Assembly: GCA_010093705.1 (NCBI GenBank)
Contig: MU006104.1
Coordinates: 556,992 to 620,991, forward strand
Length of the DNA: 64,000 nucleotides
Source: Patellaria atrata CBS 101060
Taxonomy: Eukaryota; Ascomycota; Dothideomycetes; Patellariales; Patellariaceae
Direction of reading: 5' to 3'
Both the position numbers and the translations under genes were made by a program. Positions 45,783 through 58,369 of this stretch are shown piece after piece. The notes under the pieces are model-generated. The model searched no databases. It had not been told where the DNA came from and saw nothing but the letters and a program-made list of their open reading frames with translations. The stretch's first letter is position 1, and each line of letters starts with the position of its first letter.

Positions 45783-48700
45783 ATGGTCAATTCTCCATCA
45801 AATCTCCGCTCCCCCAACTCCTCTGCGGACACGAAATCTGCGCGTCCTTCACACGATCAAGGGCACAAAAAGAGTGGGGACGAAACACCCTCATTGAGAA
45901 CCTCTACCAACTCGAAAGAGGAGAAGCCAAGCGGATTAAGGCGATTCAAGCGCTCACTAACAAGTGATTCAGAAGGGTTTATTCCTCGAATCGTGAGAGC
46001 ATTTTCGAACACTTCATCCGCTGCAAGGTCAACATCTATTGAAGCAGGTGAACGGTATGTTAGTCACGAAAACTCACCAAATCGCTTTTCGGTTATCGAG
46101 GACGAAGATTTCTTCGCTCCAGAAATCGATTCTCCCCTATCATGTAATGGCTTTAGCCGGTACCCTTCTTTCCCCGCTTCTCGTCGTATCTCACATTCCA
46201 CATCAATTCCTGCCACTCCTTTAGTCTTGCACAAGCACCTAACACCTACTTCTAGTTCTCCATCTGGAAGAAGGTTTTTGATTGAAAAGCTTGAAAATCA
46301 TCGTGAAGAAACGCAATCGAAAGTCACTGATGCCGAGTCTGGAGCACTTCCTGTCCAACTCACCGATTCTTTTCCGCCCGCGAGTTCATCAACCCCCAGT
46401 GTGGTGACAATCAGATCTTCAAAACCCGAACGACCAAGATCTTCTGCCTCTGGCATCATGAATTCACTGAGCGTTCCTTCGACGACTACAGGGCATCGTG
46501 TACGGCAAGTGCAGGCTGCAAAGGAGTGGCAGGATTTCGTTGAGGAAAAGGCGACCCGTACTGGCAGCGACCCTCCGCCTTACGAATTTCTAGAACTTAT
46601 CGGGAAGGGTTCCTTTGGACGTGTCTATAAAGCGTACGCTAAGTTGCCCCCCGACCTATTAGTATTCTCTACTATTTGCGGCAAGCTTCTTACTAATCAC
46701 TCTCGTCATTAGCAAGGACCGTAACACCCAAAATATTGTTGCTGTCAAAGTTGTCGAGATTGATGATCAAGATTACAGAGAACGGCCTCATACGAAAGAT
46801 GAAAATATCAAGTCCTTCTTCAAAGAGATTAACGTCCTTCAACAACTCAAGGAGAGCAAAGCCAAAAATATCAACATCATATACGATGCATTTTCCGTCC
46901 ACTCGTATCTCTGGCTTGTTAGCGAATATTGCCCTGGTGGGAGTGTCCACACTCTCATGAAGCCGTGTACAAAGGGCATTGGTCTGGAAGAACGATTCAT
47001 AATTCCGATCGCAAGAGAACTTGCGATTGCACTAAAGACTGTTCATGAAGCGGGTGTTCTACATCGTGATGTCAAATGTAAGGATTTTCTTCCCTGTGAT
47101 TATCACCGTAACTTCAACGAAGAAACACTCCGTTAACTTTTTGCCATAGGTGCCAACATTTTGGTGACAGAAGATGGAAGGGTCCAACTTTGTGACTTTG
47201 GTGTTGCTGCGGTGCTCGAGAGTAATGCAGCAAAGAGGACAACGGTCCTTGGAACGCCGCACTGGTCTCCTCCGGAGATGGTCAGCGCGATGAAGAACCA
47301 AGGCGAGAAAGCCCTCCCGTATGGTGCTGAGTTCGATTGTTGGGCTTTTGGTTGTACTGTCTACGAACTTGCGACAGGACTGCCGCCAAACTCGAACCTT
47401 GATATATTCAGGCTCCCGATCACTTTACGCAGAGCTCCCCCGAGATTGCAAGGAGATCAATATTCCCCAGGCCTCCGCGACTTCGTGGCATTTTGTCTTG
47501 AATTGAGACCAGAAGATAGACCAACCGCGGCAGAAATTTTAGCGCATCCGTATATTACAAATACGTCTGAGCACTATCCAACCGACTCATTAACCGAACT
47601 AATCGAGCGCTACGCAAAATGGGAGCAAGAAGGAGGACATAGAGCGTCTCTCTTCAACCCATTTGGTGCGCAAGCACCCGTCACTGGTCAAGATGCGCAA
47701 TTGCCTTGGACCGAAGATGACGAGTGGAACTTTAGTTACACTGAACAATTTGCGCGAGAACATCGCATGCCCACCGAGTTGAATACTCAGCAAATAACTG
47801 AGAACAACGTATTGGTAGAGGCACAGATTGAGAGAGGAGCGAAGTTCATGGGCAATCTATTTGACCCGACAGCGAAGCCGTACTCCTACAATGGAGTTGA
47901 AGGAGGAAGGCGAACATCTTTCTTACCTCTCGCCAACGACGCACCGATAAGATCAACTTCACTGAATGTCAACGAGGGACTGGACGAATCACACATTGAA
48001 ATTCCAAATCTCGACGATGCAGCGACGATAAAGCCACGCCGGAGCCACTATTGGTATTCTAACGATGATTATTCACAACAAGATGATGATTATCAGTATC
48101 GGCTCAACGAGACACGACGTGCGACCAGAGATTGGACAATGGCCCGCGCCATTGCTACTGCTCCTTTGCAGGATAAGCCAGATCGCAAGACAAAAGATTC
48201 TGACAGTCAAAAGCATAAAAAGCGAGGTACCTTGGGCTGGACCTTCGCAACAGCTATTCCTGAGGGTCAAACCTCTAGCATGTCAGATCAAGGGCCGAGT
48301 TTCGGCTACACCCAAGAGACTTCTTTCCGTCCGCCCCTTCGACATGCTGCGACTATGCAAGTAGTTAGCGATCTTCACCACACCGCATCAGCACCGGACT
48401 CTCCTGTCAGAACTTCCATGATTGATCTTGATCTTGCGTTACCTGCGGACTACGGCCGTCCTTCGACATCAGGGTCGACAACTGACTCGCAATACGCGGA
48501 TCTGGGCACTGGTGATCCATTCGATCTTGAAGATCAAGTTCACCTCACAGAACGTAGTAATCGAATGTCTATTCACATGAAGTCTGCTTCGGAGCCTACA
48601 CAGCAGCTCCATAACCGCCAAGAGCGGCCGAGCCGCATATACAAAGATGAAGATGGTGGTCCTCACCAGCGTAATGAGAGTACTTCCACGGCTAGTACGA

Positions 48701-49188
48701 CAGACGTAGACTTCGCGTTTCATGACGAGCCAGTATCCTGGAATCAGCGAGATGCATACGGACAGTATCAAACGAGCAACAAAACCGGCGCATCGAACTT
48801 AACGGGATCATCAAGCCAGATGCCATCTTATGGAATTAATACAGACGATGAGGATGAATCAGATGCAGATGGAAGAACGGGTACTTACCGTGGTCGCTCT
48901 ACCTATGCTGTTTTGCAACCAGCAACGCTGAATCACCCTCAAGTGAGTGTCGAAGCATCAGGACGTAGGATCTGCGATGCTCCGTTACCCGATCCTCCAC
49001 ATCCATCGGCGTTGATACATGATGCTGATGCTGATATACTGGCATCTGAGTTAGCTCGAACTGCACGAGACCTGGAAGAGGCTATGTCACTGTTCGCCGA
49101 TAACCTAGACATGGTGGGAATGGGAACGTACGGCGACGCCGCCGAATATGGCCATGAGAATGGTAACGAGAGTGCTGGAGGACGTTGA
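45783..49188 (+). CDS. Ste20/GCK-group serine/threonine protein kinase
   Basis: Three exons (45783-46633, 46713-47077, 47150-49188), 1084 aa. About 260 N-terminal residues are Ser/Pro-rich and disordered. The kinase domain begins YEFLELIGKGSFGRVYKA and continues with VAVKVVEI (Lys), the catalytic loop HRDVKCAN (split by intron 2), CDFGVAAV, and the activation segment TTVLGTPHWSPPEM with GTPxWSPPE in place of the usual APE. The WAFGCTVYELATG and RPTAAEILAHPYI blocks follow. The ~540-residue C-terminal tail is Ser/Asp/Glu-rich without a recognised domain. The HRDVKxAN loop and the GTPHW segment place it with Ste20-like kinases. It may act upstream in a MAP-kinase, septation or morphogenesis pathway; which one is not visible. 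Confidence 0.85.
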
Positions 49189-50419
49189 TGCCTCTTTTAT
49201 GCTCGATTCTTTAGGTGCTTTGTTTTTTGGAGTCGTTTGGAAAAATTTGGGGTTGCACAAAGATACCACCATCAGCAAGGCAATCTTTTGATTTACTGGT
49301 GTTCATTGGATGGGACTTTACGGGATTCTTGAGCATGGGATTGGCGCTTATCAAGGATGAACGTTTATGAAGATCCCTCTGGAATTTATTGTAATCGGGT
49401 GGAAGATGGAGTGGTAGAGAGATGGTTTCACTTATTAGGCAGTTCATACCAGAGTCCAAGCGGCATTCAGACTCACTGCTCGTCGCAGCCAGGCTCAGGA
49501 TATTGTCGACTGAGTAATTACAGATGGTCAAAGGTTAGGTTGATAGCCGCATATTAGCATTTGGGAATGCATAGGAAACCTTCTATTTAATTGAATCTTG
49601 AATTGACTACACGATACCTTTGCTAGTTCATATGTTGGACGGGACCTGACTTTACTAAGCTTTAGACCTTCACATCACCTTCCACTTTCGCTTTAGCTTA
49701 CTCCCCGCAATAGATAAGGCAAAGAAAAAAAAGAACAGCCACGGCATCACATCTCACTATAGAGGAGTAGAGTTAAGGTATATACTGTAGTTCCATTTGC
49801 GAACTCAAGGAACGAACACACAAGGCTACCACGCCCTTTGATAAGCCACGTTGTAAGCGGATATCTGCCCCACAATACCACTATGTATACCTGCAATCCA
49901 AGATATCCAAGATATCCCACAGATCCCACCTTTTTATTCGGGTTATTCGGGACATCACTACACCCTATTACCAATTTACCGGCTACGCCCTACTAAGAGG
50001 CATTTCTATCATAGATTCGCAGTTCCTGTACCTTAAGCGAACCCATTAACATGATCCATAGCACAACGACTAATGCTGCATTCCAGTATCTGGGTATAGC
50101 TTCACTCTTAATTCCGAGCACATTCAAGCCTCCCATTACTGATATCAGCCTCTAACCCCACTCCATGCAACGGAGATCACTGACTTAGGATCCTGGATTC
50201 GTGTTATCTCGCATTTCGACGTATCGGTTGTGAGTCAACTGAACGGTGTGAGGCTGTATGTTCAAAGTTGCCGGTAAGCGATGGATGCGGCCTGATAACT
50301 TGCTCGAAGAATATTTCCTACAGGATGAAGATGTATAAATCGGTCAGTCCGTTATGCAATATAAGGTTTGTTTCTGTGTGGCACTTTCATATCTCTTGTT
50401 CTGCTTTTGAGCGTGCAAA
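49189..50419. other. Intergenic, about 1.2 kb
   Basis: Kinase 3' flank and promoter of the amine oxidase gene. AT-rich; no further gene, RNA or repeat was seen. Confidence 0.5.
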
Positions 50420-52554
50420 ATGTTGTCCTCGTTCAATTCACGTTCTATATTGACTCTACTCTTTCTTTCCCCAGCTCAGTTAACAGCTGGAAGATCATTT
50501 CGTCAAACTTCTACGGTCAATTTCAAAGGTCCATTTTCCGTTGAAGCTAATAGCGCTCATAATGTGCACATTGAGTATACTGGACCTTTGGACGGCGAGC
50601 TCTCAATTCATTATGGACCATGCGAGATGGACCGTGTAGAAGCAACACACCACTGTTTGGGACGAACACATGTCGGGGGACATCCATTGGCGCGACGTCA
50701 CGCAGATTACGCTGAGAACAGGCCTACCAGATTCGTCTGGCTGACACCTGAATCGATGCCAGATGCCTATTGTCTACATGCCTTCTCGGAAGACGTACCA
50801 GTAGGCGTATCCGAGCCTATTATGGTAACAAAGAGACAAAACAGGCGCGGTGCTGCATTTGCTGACATTGCGGATGCAATGGGCCCTTGGTTTGATGGCG
50901 TTGAGTACTTACGTCAGAAAGAGCCAGATGATGTGTTTGTGGCACAGGTAAAGTCGAAGAAATTTGGCATCATAGGTGGTGGAATGAGCGGTCTGATGAC
51001 ATCTGTAAGAGTTACTCAAAGATCTATTGGGGACGTTACACTAACAAGCCACTTTAGCACCTGTTAGAATCTGTTGGCATACATGATTGGACAATCCTAG
51101 AATCATCAGGCAGAGTTGGGGGCCGAGTACATACCTCCTACCTCAATGGCACAGCCCCTGAAGACTATCAGTATCAGGAAATGGGACCGATGAGATTTCC
51201 CGTGAGTATTGAGTACGCCGGCACGAACGAGAGCCTGGAAATCCAAGATCACAAAATGGTATTCCAATTGGCAGATACTCTCAACGCAATCCATGGAATT
51301 GGCTCAGATCTTGCCGTGAAATTCATCCCTTGGATACAGTCGAACCCTAACGTCCCAGGTGCTACATCCAAACGAAGACCGGACGGCACTGTTCCCAGCA
51401 GAGGAGAAATCGCAGACGACCCGCAGCTGCAGGATGACCCAACCCTATCATACTCCAATGCCACAGAGGTCGCAGCAGCCTCTGAAATAGTTGAAGACTT
51501 CATCGACCTCTCCGAAGAGAAGATCCGCCTAACTGCAACGAACATCTTCCAAGCGCACAAGCAAGCCATTGAAGACGGTCTCTTCGACTTCTCCGAATCC
51601 GAATACCTCCGCTTCATAATGCACCGAACGCTCAACATCAGCGACCAGGCCGCCTCCCTCGCCGACGTCGGGCCCATGTGGTTCTACGACTCCGTCTACT
51701 TTTCCGCCACGACCTGGCGCACCATCGACAAAGGCCTCTCCTCCCTCCCACGGGCCTTCGAGCCCCTCGTCCTCCCCAGAACCAAACTCCACACCCGCGT
51801 AGACGGCCTCCGCTGGGACAACACCACGCGCCAAATAACCATCACCCACCGCCCGACCTCGGACCCCTTCGCCCCAGCCTCAACCTCAACCTTCGACCAC
51901 GCCATCATCGCCGTCCCCTTTACCCGCGCCCGCCTCTGGCGTCTTCCCCCCTACTCCTCCCTCCTCACCCGCGCAATCCAAACCCTAAACTACCAGCCCT
52001 CCTGCAAACTGGCCCTCCACTTCTCCACCCGCTTCTGGGAGCACCTCCCCTCGCCCATCCTCGGCGGCTGCGGCGCAACAGACATCCCAGGTCTTGGTAG
52101 CATATGCTACCCGTCCTACACCCTCAACGCCACCGGCCCCGGGGTGTTGCTGGCGAGCTACAGCTCCGGCACCCCGGCCCGCTCCCTCTCCTCTATGACC
52201 GAGGCCGAACACCTCGCCTGGGCCCTCCGCGCCGTCGCCGAGATCCACGGTCCCGTCGCTATGGACTCGTACACGGGTAACTACGACCGCGTGTGCTGGG
52301 AGCTCGATCCGCACGAGGGAGGGGCGTGGGCCGCCCCCTTAGCGGGACAACAGCATTTGTTTCTTCCTGCGTATTGGCAAACGGAGTTCGGGACTGTGTT
52401 TGTGGGTGAGCATACCAGTTTCACGCATGCGTGGATTTTTTCCGCGCTGGAGAGTGCGGTTAGGGGGACGGCGCAGCTGTTGTTGGATTTGGGGCTTGTG
52501 GATGAGGCGAGGGGGGTTACGAGAGAGTGGATGGCGAGGTGGGTGAGCGTTTGA
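50420..52554 (+). CDS. Secreted L-amino-acid-oxidase-like flavoprotein (amine oxidase superfamily)
   Basis: Two exons (50420-51004, 51058-52554), 693 aa. A signal peptide (about 1-23, LTLLFLSPAQLTAG) precedes a ~150-residue N-terminal domain of uncertain function. The FAD-binding fold starts at FGIIGGGMSGLMTS (about 183-196; GxGxxG-type), with the motif GRVGGRVHTSYL and substrate-domain sequence EMGPMRFP. It ends with the C-terminal FAD signature GTVFVGEHTSFTHAWIFSALESAVRG. Fungal LAAOs oxidise amino acids with release of ammonia and hydrogen peroxide; monoamine oxidase-like substrates are possible. The 3' half of exon 2 (about 51480-52350) is strongly C-rich at third codon positions compared with exon 1. 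Confidence 0.87.
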
Positions 52555-53144
52555 GCGGGCGGTGGGAGTGGATGGCCAGTTTGAGATGGTGAGGTTGAAT
52601 TGGATGGGGTTAATGATGGGTGGATGCGGTAATATCGATTACGGGTGAAAGATATATGTACATAGTTTTGAAATGGACGCACGTATCGATTGCAAAACCA
52701 GTGAGCTATAAATGAAGTGTGAACACGAGAAGCACAGAAAGTATCATTGGAAAGAATTGTCTGCTATTCAATATCGCTCATGGAGTAACTGCTCCATTGC
52801 TAGTCCCTAAAATCTCCAACTTACCTTCTCTTTTCCCGGCTTCGGTGAACCAGAGCTGGAGACTTCGCCGTGCTGTAGCTCTTCCTCGCGCAGAGAAGAT
52901 CATTCTCATTCCCACCTCCCCAGAGGAAGTTCTTAGACCCTATATTTTGGCACGAGTATTCAGCTTTTTTCCTCCAACGGCGGGCCCTTTGCGAAATGCT
53001 TCCAATGCTCTGATTCCACGTTGAATTCCCTACCCATTCTTCCAGAATTTGGGTAGGTAGCTACAGAGTTGACCCGGCCTTTTGACCGCAAAAGTCAACT
53101 TCACGACCTTCCCTTCCCGTCTAGAGAGCCTTCTAATTGCTCCT

Positions 53145-53204
53145 GATGCTGAATCTGATACCGAATGTGATGCCGTATCTGAAGCCGTATCTGAGTCCGT
53201 AACT
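53145..53204. repeat. 12-bp tandem repeat, five copies
   Basis: The units GATGCTGAATCT, GATACCGAATGT, GATGCCGTATCT, GAAGCCGTATCT and GAGTCCGTAACT run head to tail. The unit shares GCCGTAT with the dispersed motif nearby. Confidence 0.8.
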
Positions 53205-53284
53205 AATACTCCACGGATTCTCAAACTTTGAGTGGCATTGAATGCTTTAGCTTTTAGTTGGCCTCCACTAAGGGTATAGCTGTA

Positions 53285-53340
53285 GCCGTACGGATCGCTT
53301 AGTTGAGGCTGGATATAAAGCGGTACGGAACGCTTAGTCG
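53285..53340. repeat. Two copies of a GCCGTACGGATCGCTTAG-type repeat unit
   Basis: gccgtacggatcgcttag followed by ttgaggc, and gcggtacggaacgcttag followed by tcgaggc, lie about 35 bp apart. Diverged relatives recur at 54096-54110 and 54656-54755. Confidence 0.65.
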
Positions 53341-54655
53341 AGGCCGTTGATGAGGGACGGCAGGCGAGCTATTCCGGCTGAAAGGGATTAGAACCTATAT
53401 CATCTCTTGAGACTAAGCGAAAGGAATCATCCAACTTAGAGCTTAGTCAGTCAGATATGTTGGTGATGATGGCTTGTTTTAGGGTGGATGTGGCTGACTA
53501 GGTTCGGAATAGTCATTCGAGCACGTTGAATCTAATCCCTAAACACCGATGGCCCTAGAAGAGAGCTCTTCTAAGCTACTACGAAATGACTTTTAGGCTC
53601 ACTGCAGAACTAACCTAGAGTTCAATTAGCATAGCTTCTCTTAACTGCTCAAATATAAAATACATATCATAGCCCCAGGGGAAAGGTCAGAGAGAAGATT
53701 AATATTTCGCCACATCACGCGCGAGCCTGACACTCTCTTAACAGCGACGCAAGGATCTCAGGAACGACAGTCCAGCCTGAGGGGTCCCGGCAGACAGCGT
53801 TCTTTTAGAATCACGTGCGACTCGCTCCGGGAGAGCGGGTTCCGGTGGGTATCCGTCTAAGGATGATGTATTCATCACGAGGGGGCTGTTAAAGAAAAAA
53901 AGGAATAGAGTTGGGACTTACTTATCAGGAAATAACGCAATCTAGGGGCGCAAGTTATTTGTCCTCCATCTGCTTCTCGATGCTCTCGTATGAGATGATG
54001 GCGCGATCTTTGGTTTCATCGACCATGATGGGAAGATAAGGATCTGTAAGCGGCCACGGATCTTTTAGAGTGGGACATCAGTGGATCCCTAGATTGAGGC
54101 CGTACATATCGCTCTTCTGTGTGGAACTTAAATCGATGGGAAGGTAGGGGTCGACGCGCTTAAGGATGGGCCAAGAACCTTCTTTCTTTCTCCTGGAAGC
54201 CAGGCTGATCGTTCCACTCGTCCACCATGCATGTGAATCTGTTCCCTCAAGCTGTCTTACAAACCTAGCAAAGAAATGATTCCATAGTGGTCGAGCCCAG
54301 ATCTCCCGCAACGTCCAATATAGGGAGACGCTAGCCCTCCTTTGCTCAAGGGATTCATCCAACGATGGAGTGCGATGACCAGCAGACTTCCATGCCCATC
54401 GTTTTCAATCCCTCCTAGAACAGCTCAGACGAACCCCTCCAGTGCTAGGTACTATTGGCTTTGCGGAATTTCCCTACATCCAGCTATGTTTCTCTTCCGA
54501 GATTCTACGCCGCGTCGGTGCAACGCCATTCCTGTCCTCGCACATCACCTGGAGAGAGAAGTGGAACCATTTTTAAGCCAGGGCATTTTCACGGTCTTGC
54601 AGATTTGATCTCTTAGGAACAACACTGACTTCATTCTACCAAAGCCAGGGTTGAA

Positions 54656-54755
54656 GCTGAGCCGTATGATTCGCTCAGTTAAAACCGTATCTAAGCCGGA
54701 CAGATCGCTCCGTTGAGGCCGTATCTGAGCCGTACGTATCACTAATCTGTGACAC
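54656..54755. repeat. Cluster of diverged repeat units related to 53285-53340
   Basis: About three degenerate units (gagccgtatgattcgctcag, aagccggacagatcgctccg, gagccgtacgtatcac) are linked by ttgaggccgtatct-like spacers with a period of about 33-40 bp. The unit is the same as at 53.3 kb. Confidence 0.6.
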
Positions 54756-56356
54756 TAGCTCCTTCAGAACTCCTCTCTAGATTTTTGCTCACTGTTCAGT
54801 CCTTCTGGCCTTGGTGACCGCTTTCTGATCATAGACGTAGACTTTGGGAAAGGTGCCAGGTTTCTGTCTGTCTATCTTGAACGGACCAGTCTCCCTAGTG
54901 GAATCGCTAATGAGCTGGATAGTGGCATGGATTTTATCCCTACGCCTTATTCATCAGTCTACTGCACGTGATAGTAGAAGACCAGGTCATCAACAATGCA
55001 TGAGAGAACATCGTCATGTCCTGCAATACCAAGAACCCCTTGACCATACCCGTAGTCGTTCAGCACAATCACCGCTGTAGAAGTGCAAGATTGCTGCATT
55101 GTCTCTGCTACTGGCGTGGAGAGGCCGGTAGGAGAGAGCTATGTACTAGAGATATTGTTCGTGGAGACACGTGCTCTGGAGAAGCTGTATCAGCACAGAT
55201 CTTGGCATACTGATGGATCTGAGCGGTTCAGTTTGAATTTAATGCGTTAGAGGCTGGCCGGCCGAGGAGCTGTTCGTCCGTAGAGACCTCTGCAGAATAC
55301 CTGACTTGGGTGTTCCCCATCCAAGCCCTCTCCTTGCTCTTGTTGCCTTCCGGTTGGACAATCCGATGATAGGCGAGGTGAAATATCAAGAGTATCACTC
55401 CTGATATCTTCTCAAAGTAGCCTCCGACTGGCTAAAACCTGCCTGGATGTTGAATGTCAAATTTCAAACACGACAATCGAGGCTCGATGGCTATACCGAG
55501 ATCTCGAAAAGTTTCGAGTGATGATGGCTCAACTGAGGTCTTAACAGATGGCTCGACCGAGACTCAACTGAGGGCTCAAACAATGCTGTAACTAGCGGCA
55601 CAACTGACCGTTCTACTAAGGTATTAATCGCACTGCTGTGGTTCTGAAGACATCCTCGCCGAGGGCCACAAAAGAGTTTCTAGTGGTTTAGGGATATCTC
55701 TGAGTGGCGCTCAGGTCATCCGTCATCGCAATGAGGAAGACAAGCCACTTCACCGTAAGACATAGCCGTAAAGTGGCGCGATACGTGGTTGATGAACAAC
55801 GGCTGTTGCTACCTTGTGCTTCGTTCCACGGCATTTCTTCGCAGCAGCATCCAGAATTGACCATATCCGTAGTTATTCATCTCGATCTCTGGTTGTTGAA
55901 TTGCAGCAGTTGCTACCTTGTGCTTTGTCCCACAGCGTTTCTTCTCAATATGAAATAAAACATACATAGAGAAATCCAAGCAACATCTCATAGTGAAGTT
56001 GCCAGTGTCGAAGTGGTTGAAGTCGGCACCGAGAGTATTATCGAACTGTAGAAAGGTGTTCTCATCGCCCGGTTGGAACTGGTCATTGTACGGATATTTT
56101 GACCCACGGATGGCGAGAAAGACTGCTTGTAATCGGATGGGGAGCAAGACTATATGTAATCGGATGACTGTTCTTCGACTGCAGCTTGGGGATGTAGAGG
56201 CTCTTCCTCTGGGGGATTGTCATTATCAAAGATAACATTGGAGACTCCACTGGCTTCGATCGAGGCATCAACGTTATTCTCCGTAGCACACATTACTAAC
56301 ATCATCATAGAATATCCTCGGTTATGCTTCGCAAGGTGGGTGCTGCCTTCGCAACC

Positions 56357-56970
56357 TCAGTAGTCTAGCTCAACGACAACATTCTTTTGATCATCCGCTT
56401 CTCTGGCTTCCCGTCGATGAGTTGTGTCTTCAGTTTCGACAGGTTCTAGACTTCGTTTCCGCTTCTTGTTCTTTTTCTTTTTCTTCTTAGTCTGTTGGGA
56501 AGACTGCTGCACGCGACCTATAGTCGGCACCTCATTTGGTCGTTTGACTATGCTTGCAGATGCTCTCAATGTGTTGTGCAGTGTAGATGGCCCGTCGTCA
56601 TCATCTGACTTGATCGACTCAGATACTTCTTGCTCTCGTTCGAGACGGCGTTCGTGGAGAAGCTGTTGGATCTCCGAGTGACGAAAGATCTTAATTTGCT
56701 CGTCAGTGAGGGTACGCTTGACGCCGTCAGGATAGTACCCTAAATCATCGTCTTCCTCTGCGTCGCTAGACTGCTCTGCCGTCCAGACAAAAGACGATGG
56801 AGCTGGTGCTTCAGGAAAGTGCTTTTGGTGGAAGGCTCTGAGGTCATCCTAGTTTTGATGATTAGCTTTAAGTAGAGCTGCAAGTTGGGACGAGAAGGTA
56901 CCTCAGTAACAGTTGGGATATTCAGCATTGATGCAGGGCTCTGATTAAGCGTATGGGTATGGATATCCAT
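56357..56970 (-). CDS. DUF3807-family protein, unknown function
   Basis: Two exons (56970-56902, 56848-56357), 186 aa. The diagnostic DUF3807 pattern is DDLRAFHQKHFPEAP near the N-terminus and DDDLGYYPDGVKRTLTDEQI followed by KIFRHSEIQQLL. The C-terminal third is disordered with a long Lys/Arg run (KKKKKKNKKRKR) that may act as a nuclear or nucleolar signal. The function of this fungal family is not known to me. It is conserved with this short exon 1 ending at TVTE and a GTACCT donor. Confidence 0.82.
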
Positions 56971-57239
56971 AGCTGCAAAGTTATCGTCAATTGAGGTATT
57001 TAAGGCATGATGTTTTGTGAGGTTGAGAGGGAAAGTAAGAACAGATCTGATGCTCGTAAAATAGTTGAAGGCCTATAGCGCTTGGACCAAGCGTCACAAG
57101 CCAGCCCACTGACGTTTGGACGACTTCCATTCCATCCGCATGTGCCACCGCCTGATGCGGTAGGAGCTACAAGTGCGATAAGGTAAACCTACAAACGAAT
57201 TCTCACTTCCGCACTACAACACTTTTCAGTCACAACGAG

Positions 57240-57963
57240 ATGAGGCCTGCTCAAGTAATTTATTCATTGCTAAGTAGTTGTCTAGTTGTTTCCGTATCAG
57301 CTAGACCTGACTTTATTTCTCCGATCTGGAATCGCGCGGCGAGAGCCATCCAAAAACCGATAGACATGCAGGAGAATCAAGCCCCAATTATGGACGACAG
57401 ACCTATGGAAAGGCCTTGCGGGAAACCGGCCATGCCAGATGCTTCCTCCGATGCCACGATATCTGATGTCATTGGCAAGAACCAAAACATCGGAATCTTC
57501 AGCGGCTTCACGAGAGATATCGATTCAATATCTAGCCGGCTTGAAGATGCATCTCAAAATGCGACTGTCCTCGCGCCCGAGAACTCTGCGATCATGGCTC
57601 TACCTCGAAAACCTTGGGAGGATCCTAGAGACTATGAGACACTAGGCGCAAATGCATATCATGGACAAGATGGTGAAGATCGGGCACATAAAAACCTGCG
57701 AAGATTCGTAGAGGCTCATATCGTACCGGAGAGCCCATGGAACTCTGGTCACAAGTTACAGACTCTCGTTGGTAGTACAGTCTGGTTTCTGGAGAAAGAC
57801 GGAAAGAAATATGTAAGTATTTAACTACCTCCTTATCGTTTTCGGGATTTTGACAACCGCGTCCCAACAGATACAACCAGGAGAAATCGAAGTGATATCA
57901 GTCAAGAATAAAGTTTCCAATGGAGAAGTATGGGTAATAAAGAGCGCTTTGAACTACGCGTGA
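57240..57963 (+). CDS. Fasciclin (FAS1) domain secreted or vacuolar protein
   Basis: Two exons (57240-57812, 57871-57963), 221 aa. A signal peptide (VIYSLLSSCLVVSVSA) is followed by a short Pro/Met-rich linker and one FAS1 domain: GIFSGFTRDIDSISSRLEDA, NATVLAPENSAIMALPRKPW, the H1/H2-like HKNLRRFVEAHIVPESPW and the C-terminal EVWVIKSALNY. It resembles yeast YDR262W, a vacuolar FAS1 protein. FAS1 domains mediate adhesion or bind membrane and wall partners. No GPI signal was seen, so the protein is more likely soluble or vacuolar than cell-surface anchored. Confidence 0.8.
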
Positions 57964-58369
57964 AGGGATCATACAGTTTAGGATGGAATAACGACTACAT
58001 GATGGCGTTGGGTTTCAGGATCATTTTCGGATTGTTCATACTGAAGATAACAAGCTGATGGCCTACCTATTCGTAGATATATGTTTCGTACATACACGAC
58101 ACGGAAGATGACTAATGTACCCTCGTTATTTTACTGTTCAATATGATTTTCATCTTCCATCTGGTTCTGTCACTGATCGAATCGGAATGACGATGATCAT
58201 GCAGGGGTAGCGGAGATACTTCGGTGTCCCCGCGTTTTGAGGACAGCTTGTTCAAAGCTCAATAGCTCCACCGTCGTCTTATTATATTATTGACAGAAAT
58301 CTGGCAAGTTTCTGCAGTACTTCTCTCTTTTAAATTTATTTCGTATGATCTTTGCTTCTGTTGTTCACA
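57964..58369. other. Intergenic, 406 bp
   Basis: FAS1 gene 3' flank and promoter of the disulfide isomerase. No element was recognised. Confidence 0.4.

Larger units (their letters stand above)
52555..56356. other. Gene-poor, repeat-bearing intergenic stretch, about 3.8 kb
   Basis: No intact gene was recognised. It holds a 12-bp tandem repeat (53145-53204), several scattered copies of a GCCGTACGGATCGCTTAG-like motif (53285-53340, 54096-54110, 54656-54755) and an imperfect 105-bp-spaced duplication (55805-55950). Small frames such as 54078-54362 and 55809-56147 give no family match and have no clear starts or splice structure. The whole looks like decayed repeat DNA of unknown origin. Confidence 0.5.

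Noticed and set aside
45362-45967. 201-codon frame before and over the kinase start
   Set aside because: Overlaps the kinase N-terminus in a different frame and lacks any domain; pyrimidine-rich leader produces the open frame.
51529-52314. Several antisense frames (106-142 codons) and a sense off-frame Pro/His-rich frame in the amine oxidase gene
   Set aside because: They arise from the C-ending codon bias of the real gene; low-complexity products and no conservation expected.
54078-54362. 94-codon minus-strand frame suggesting a lost gene in the repeat-rich region
   Set aside because: No recognisable family; sits among decayed repeats, so coding status cannot be supported.
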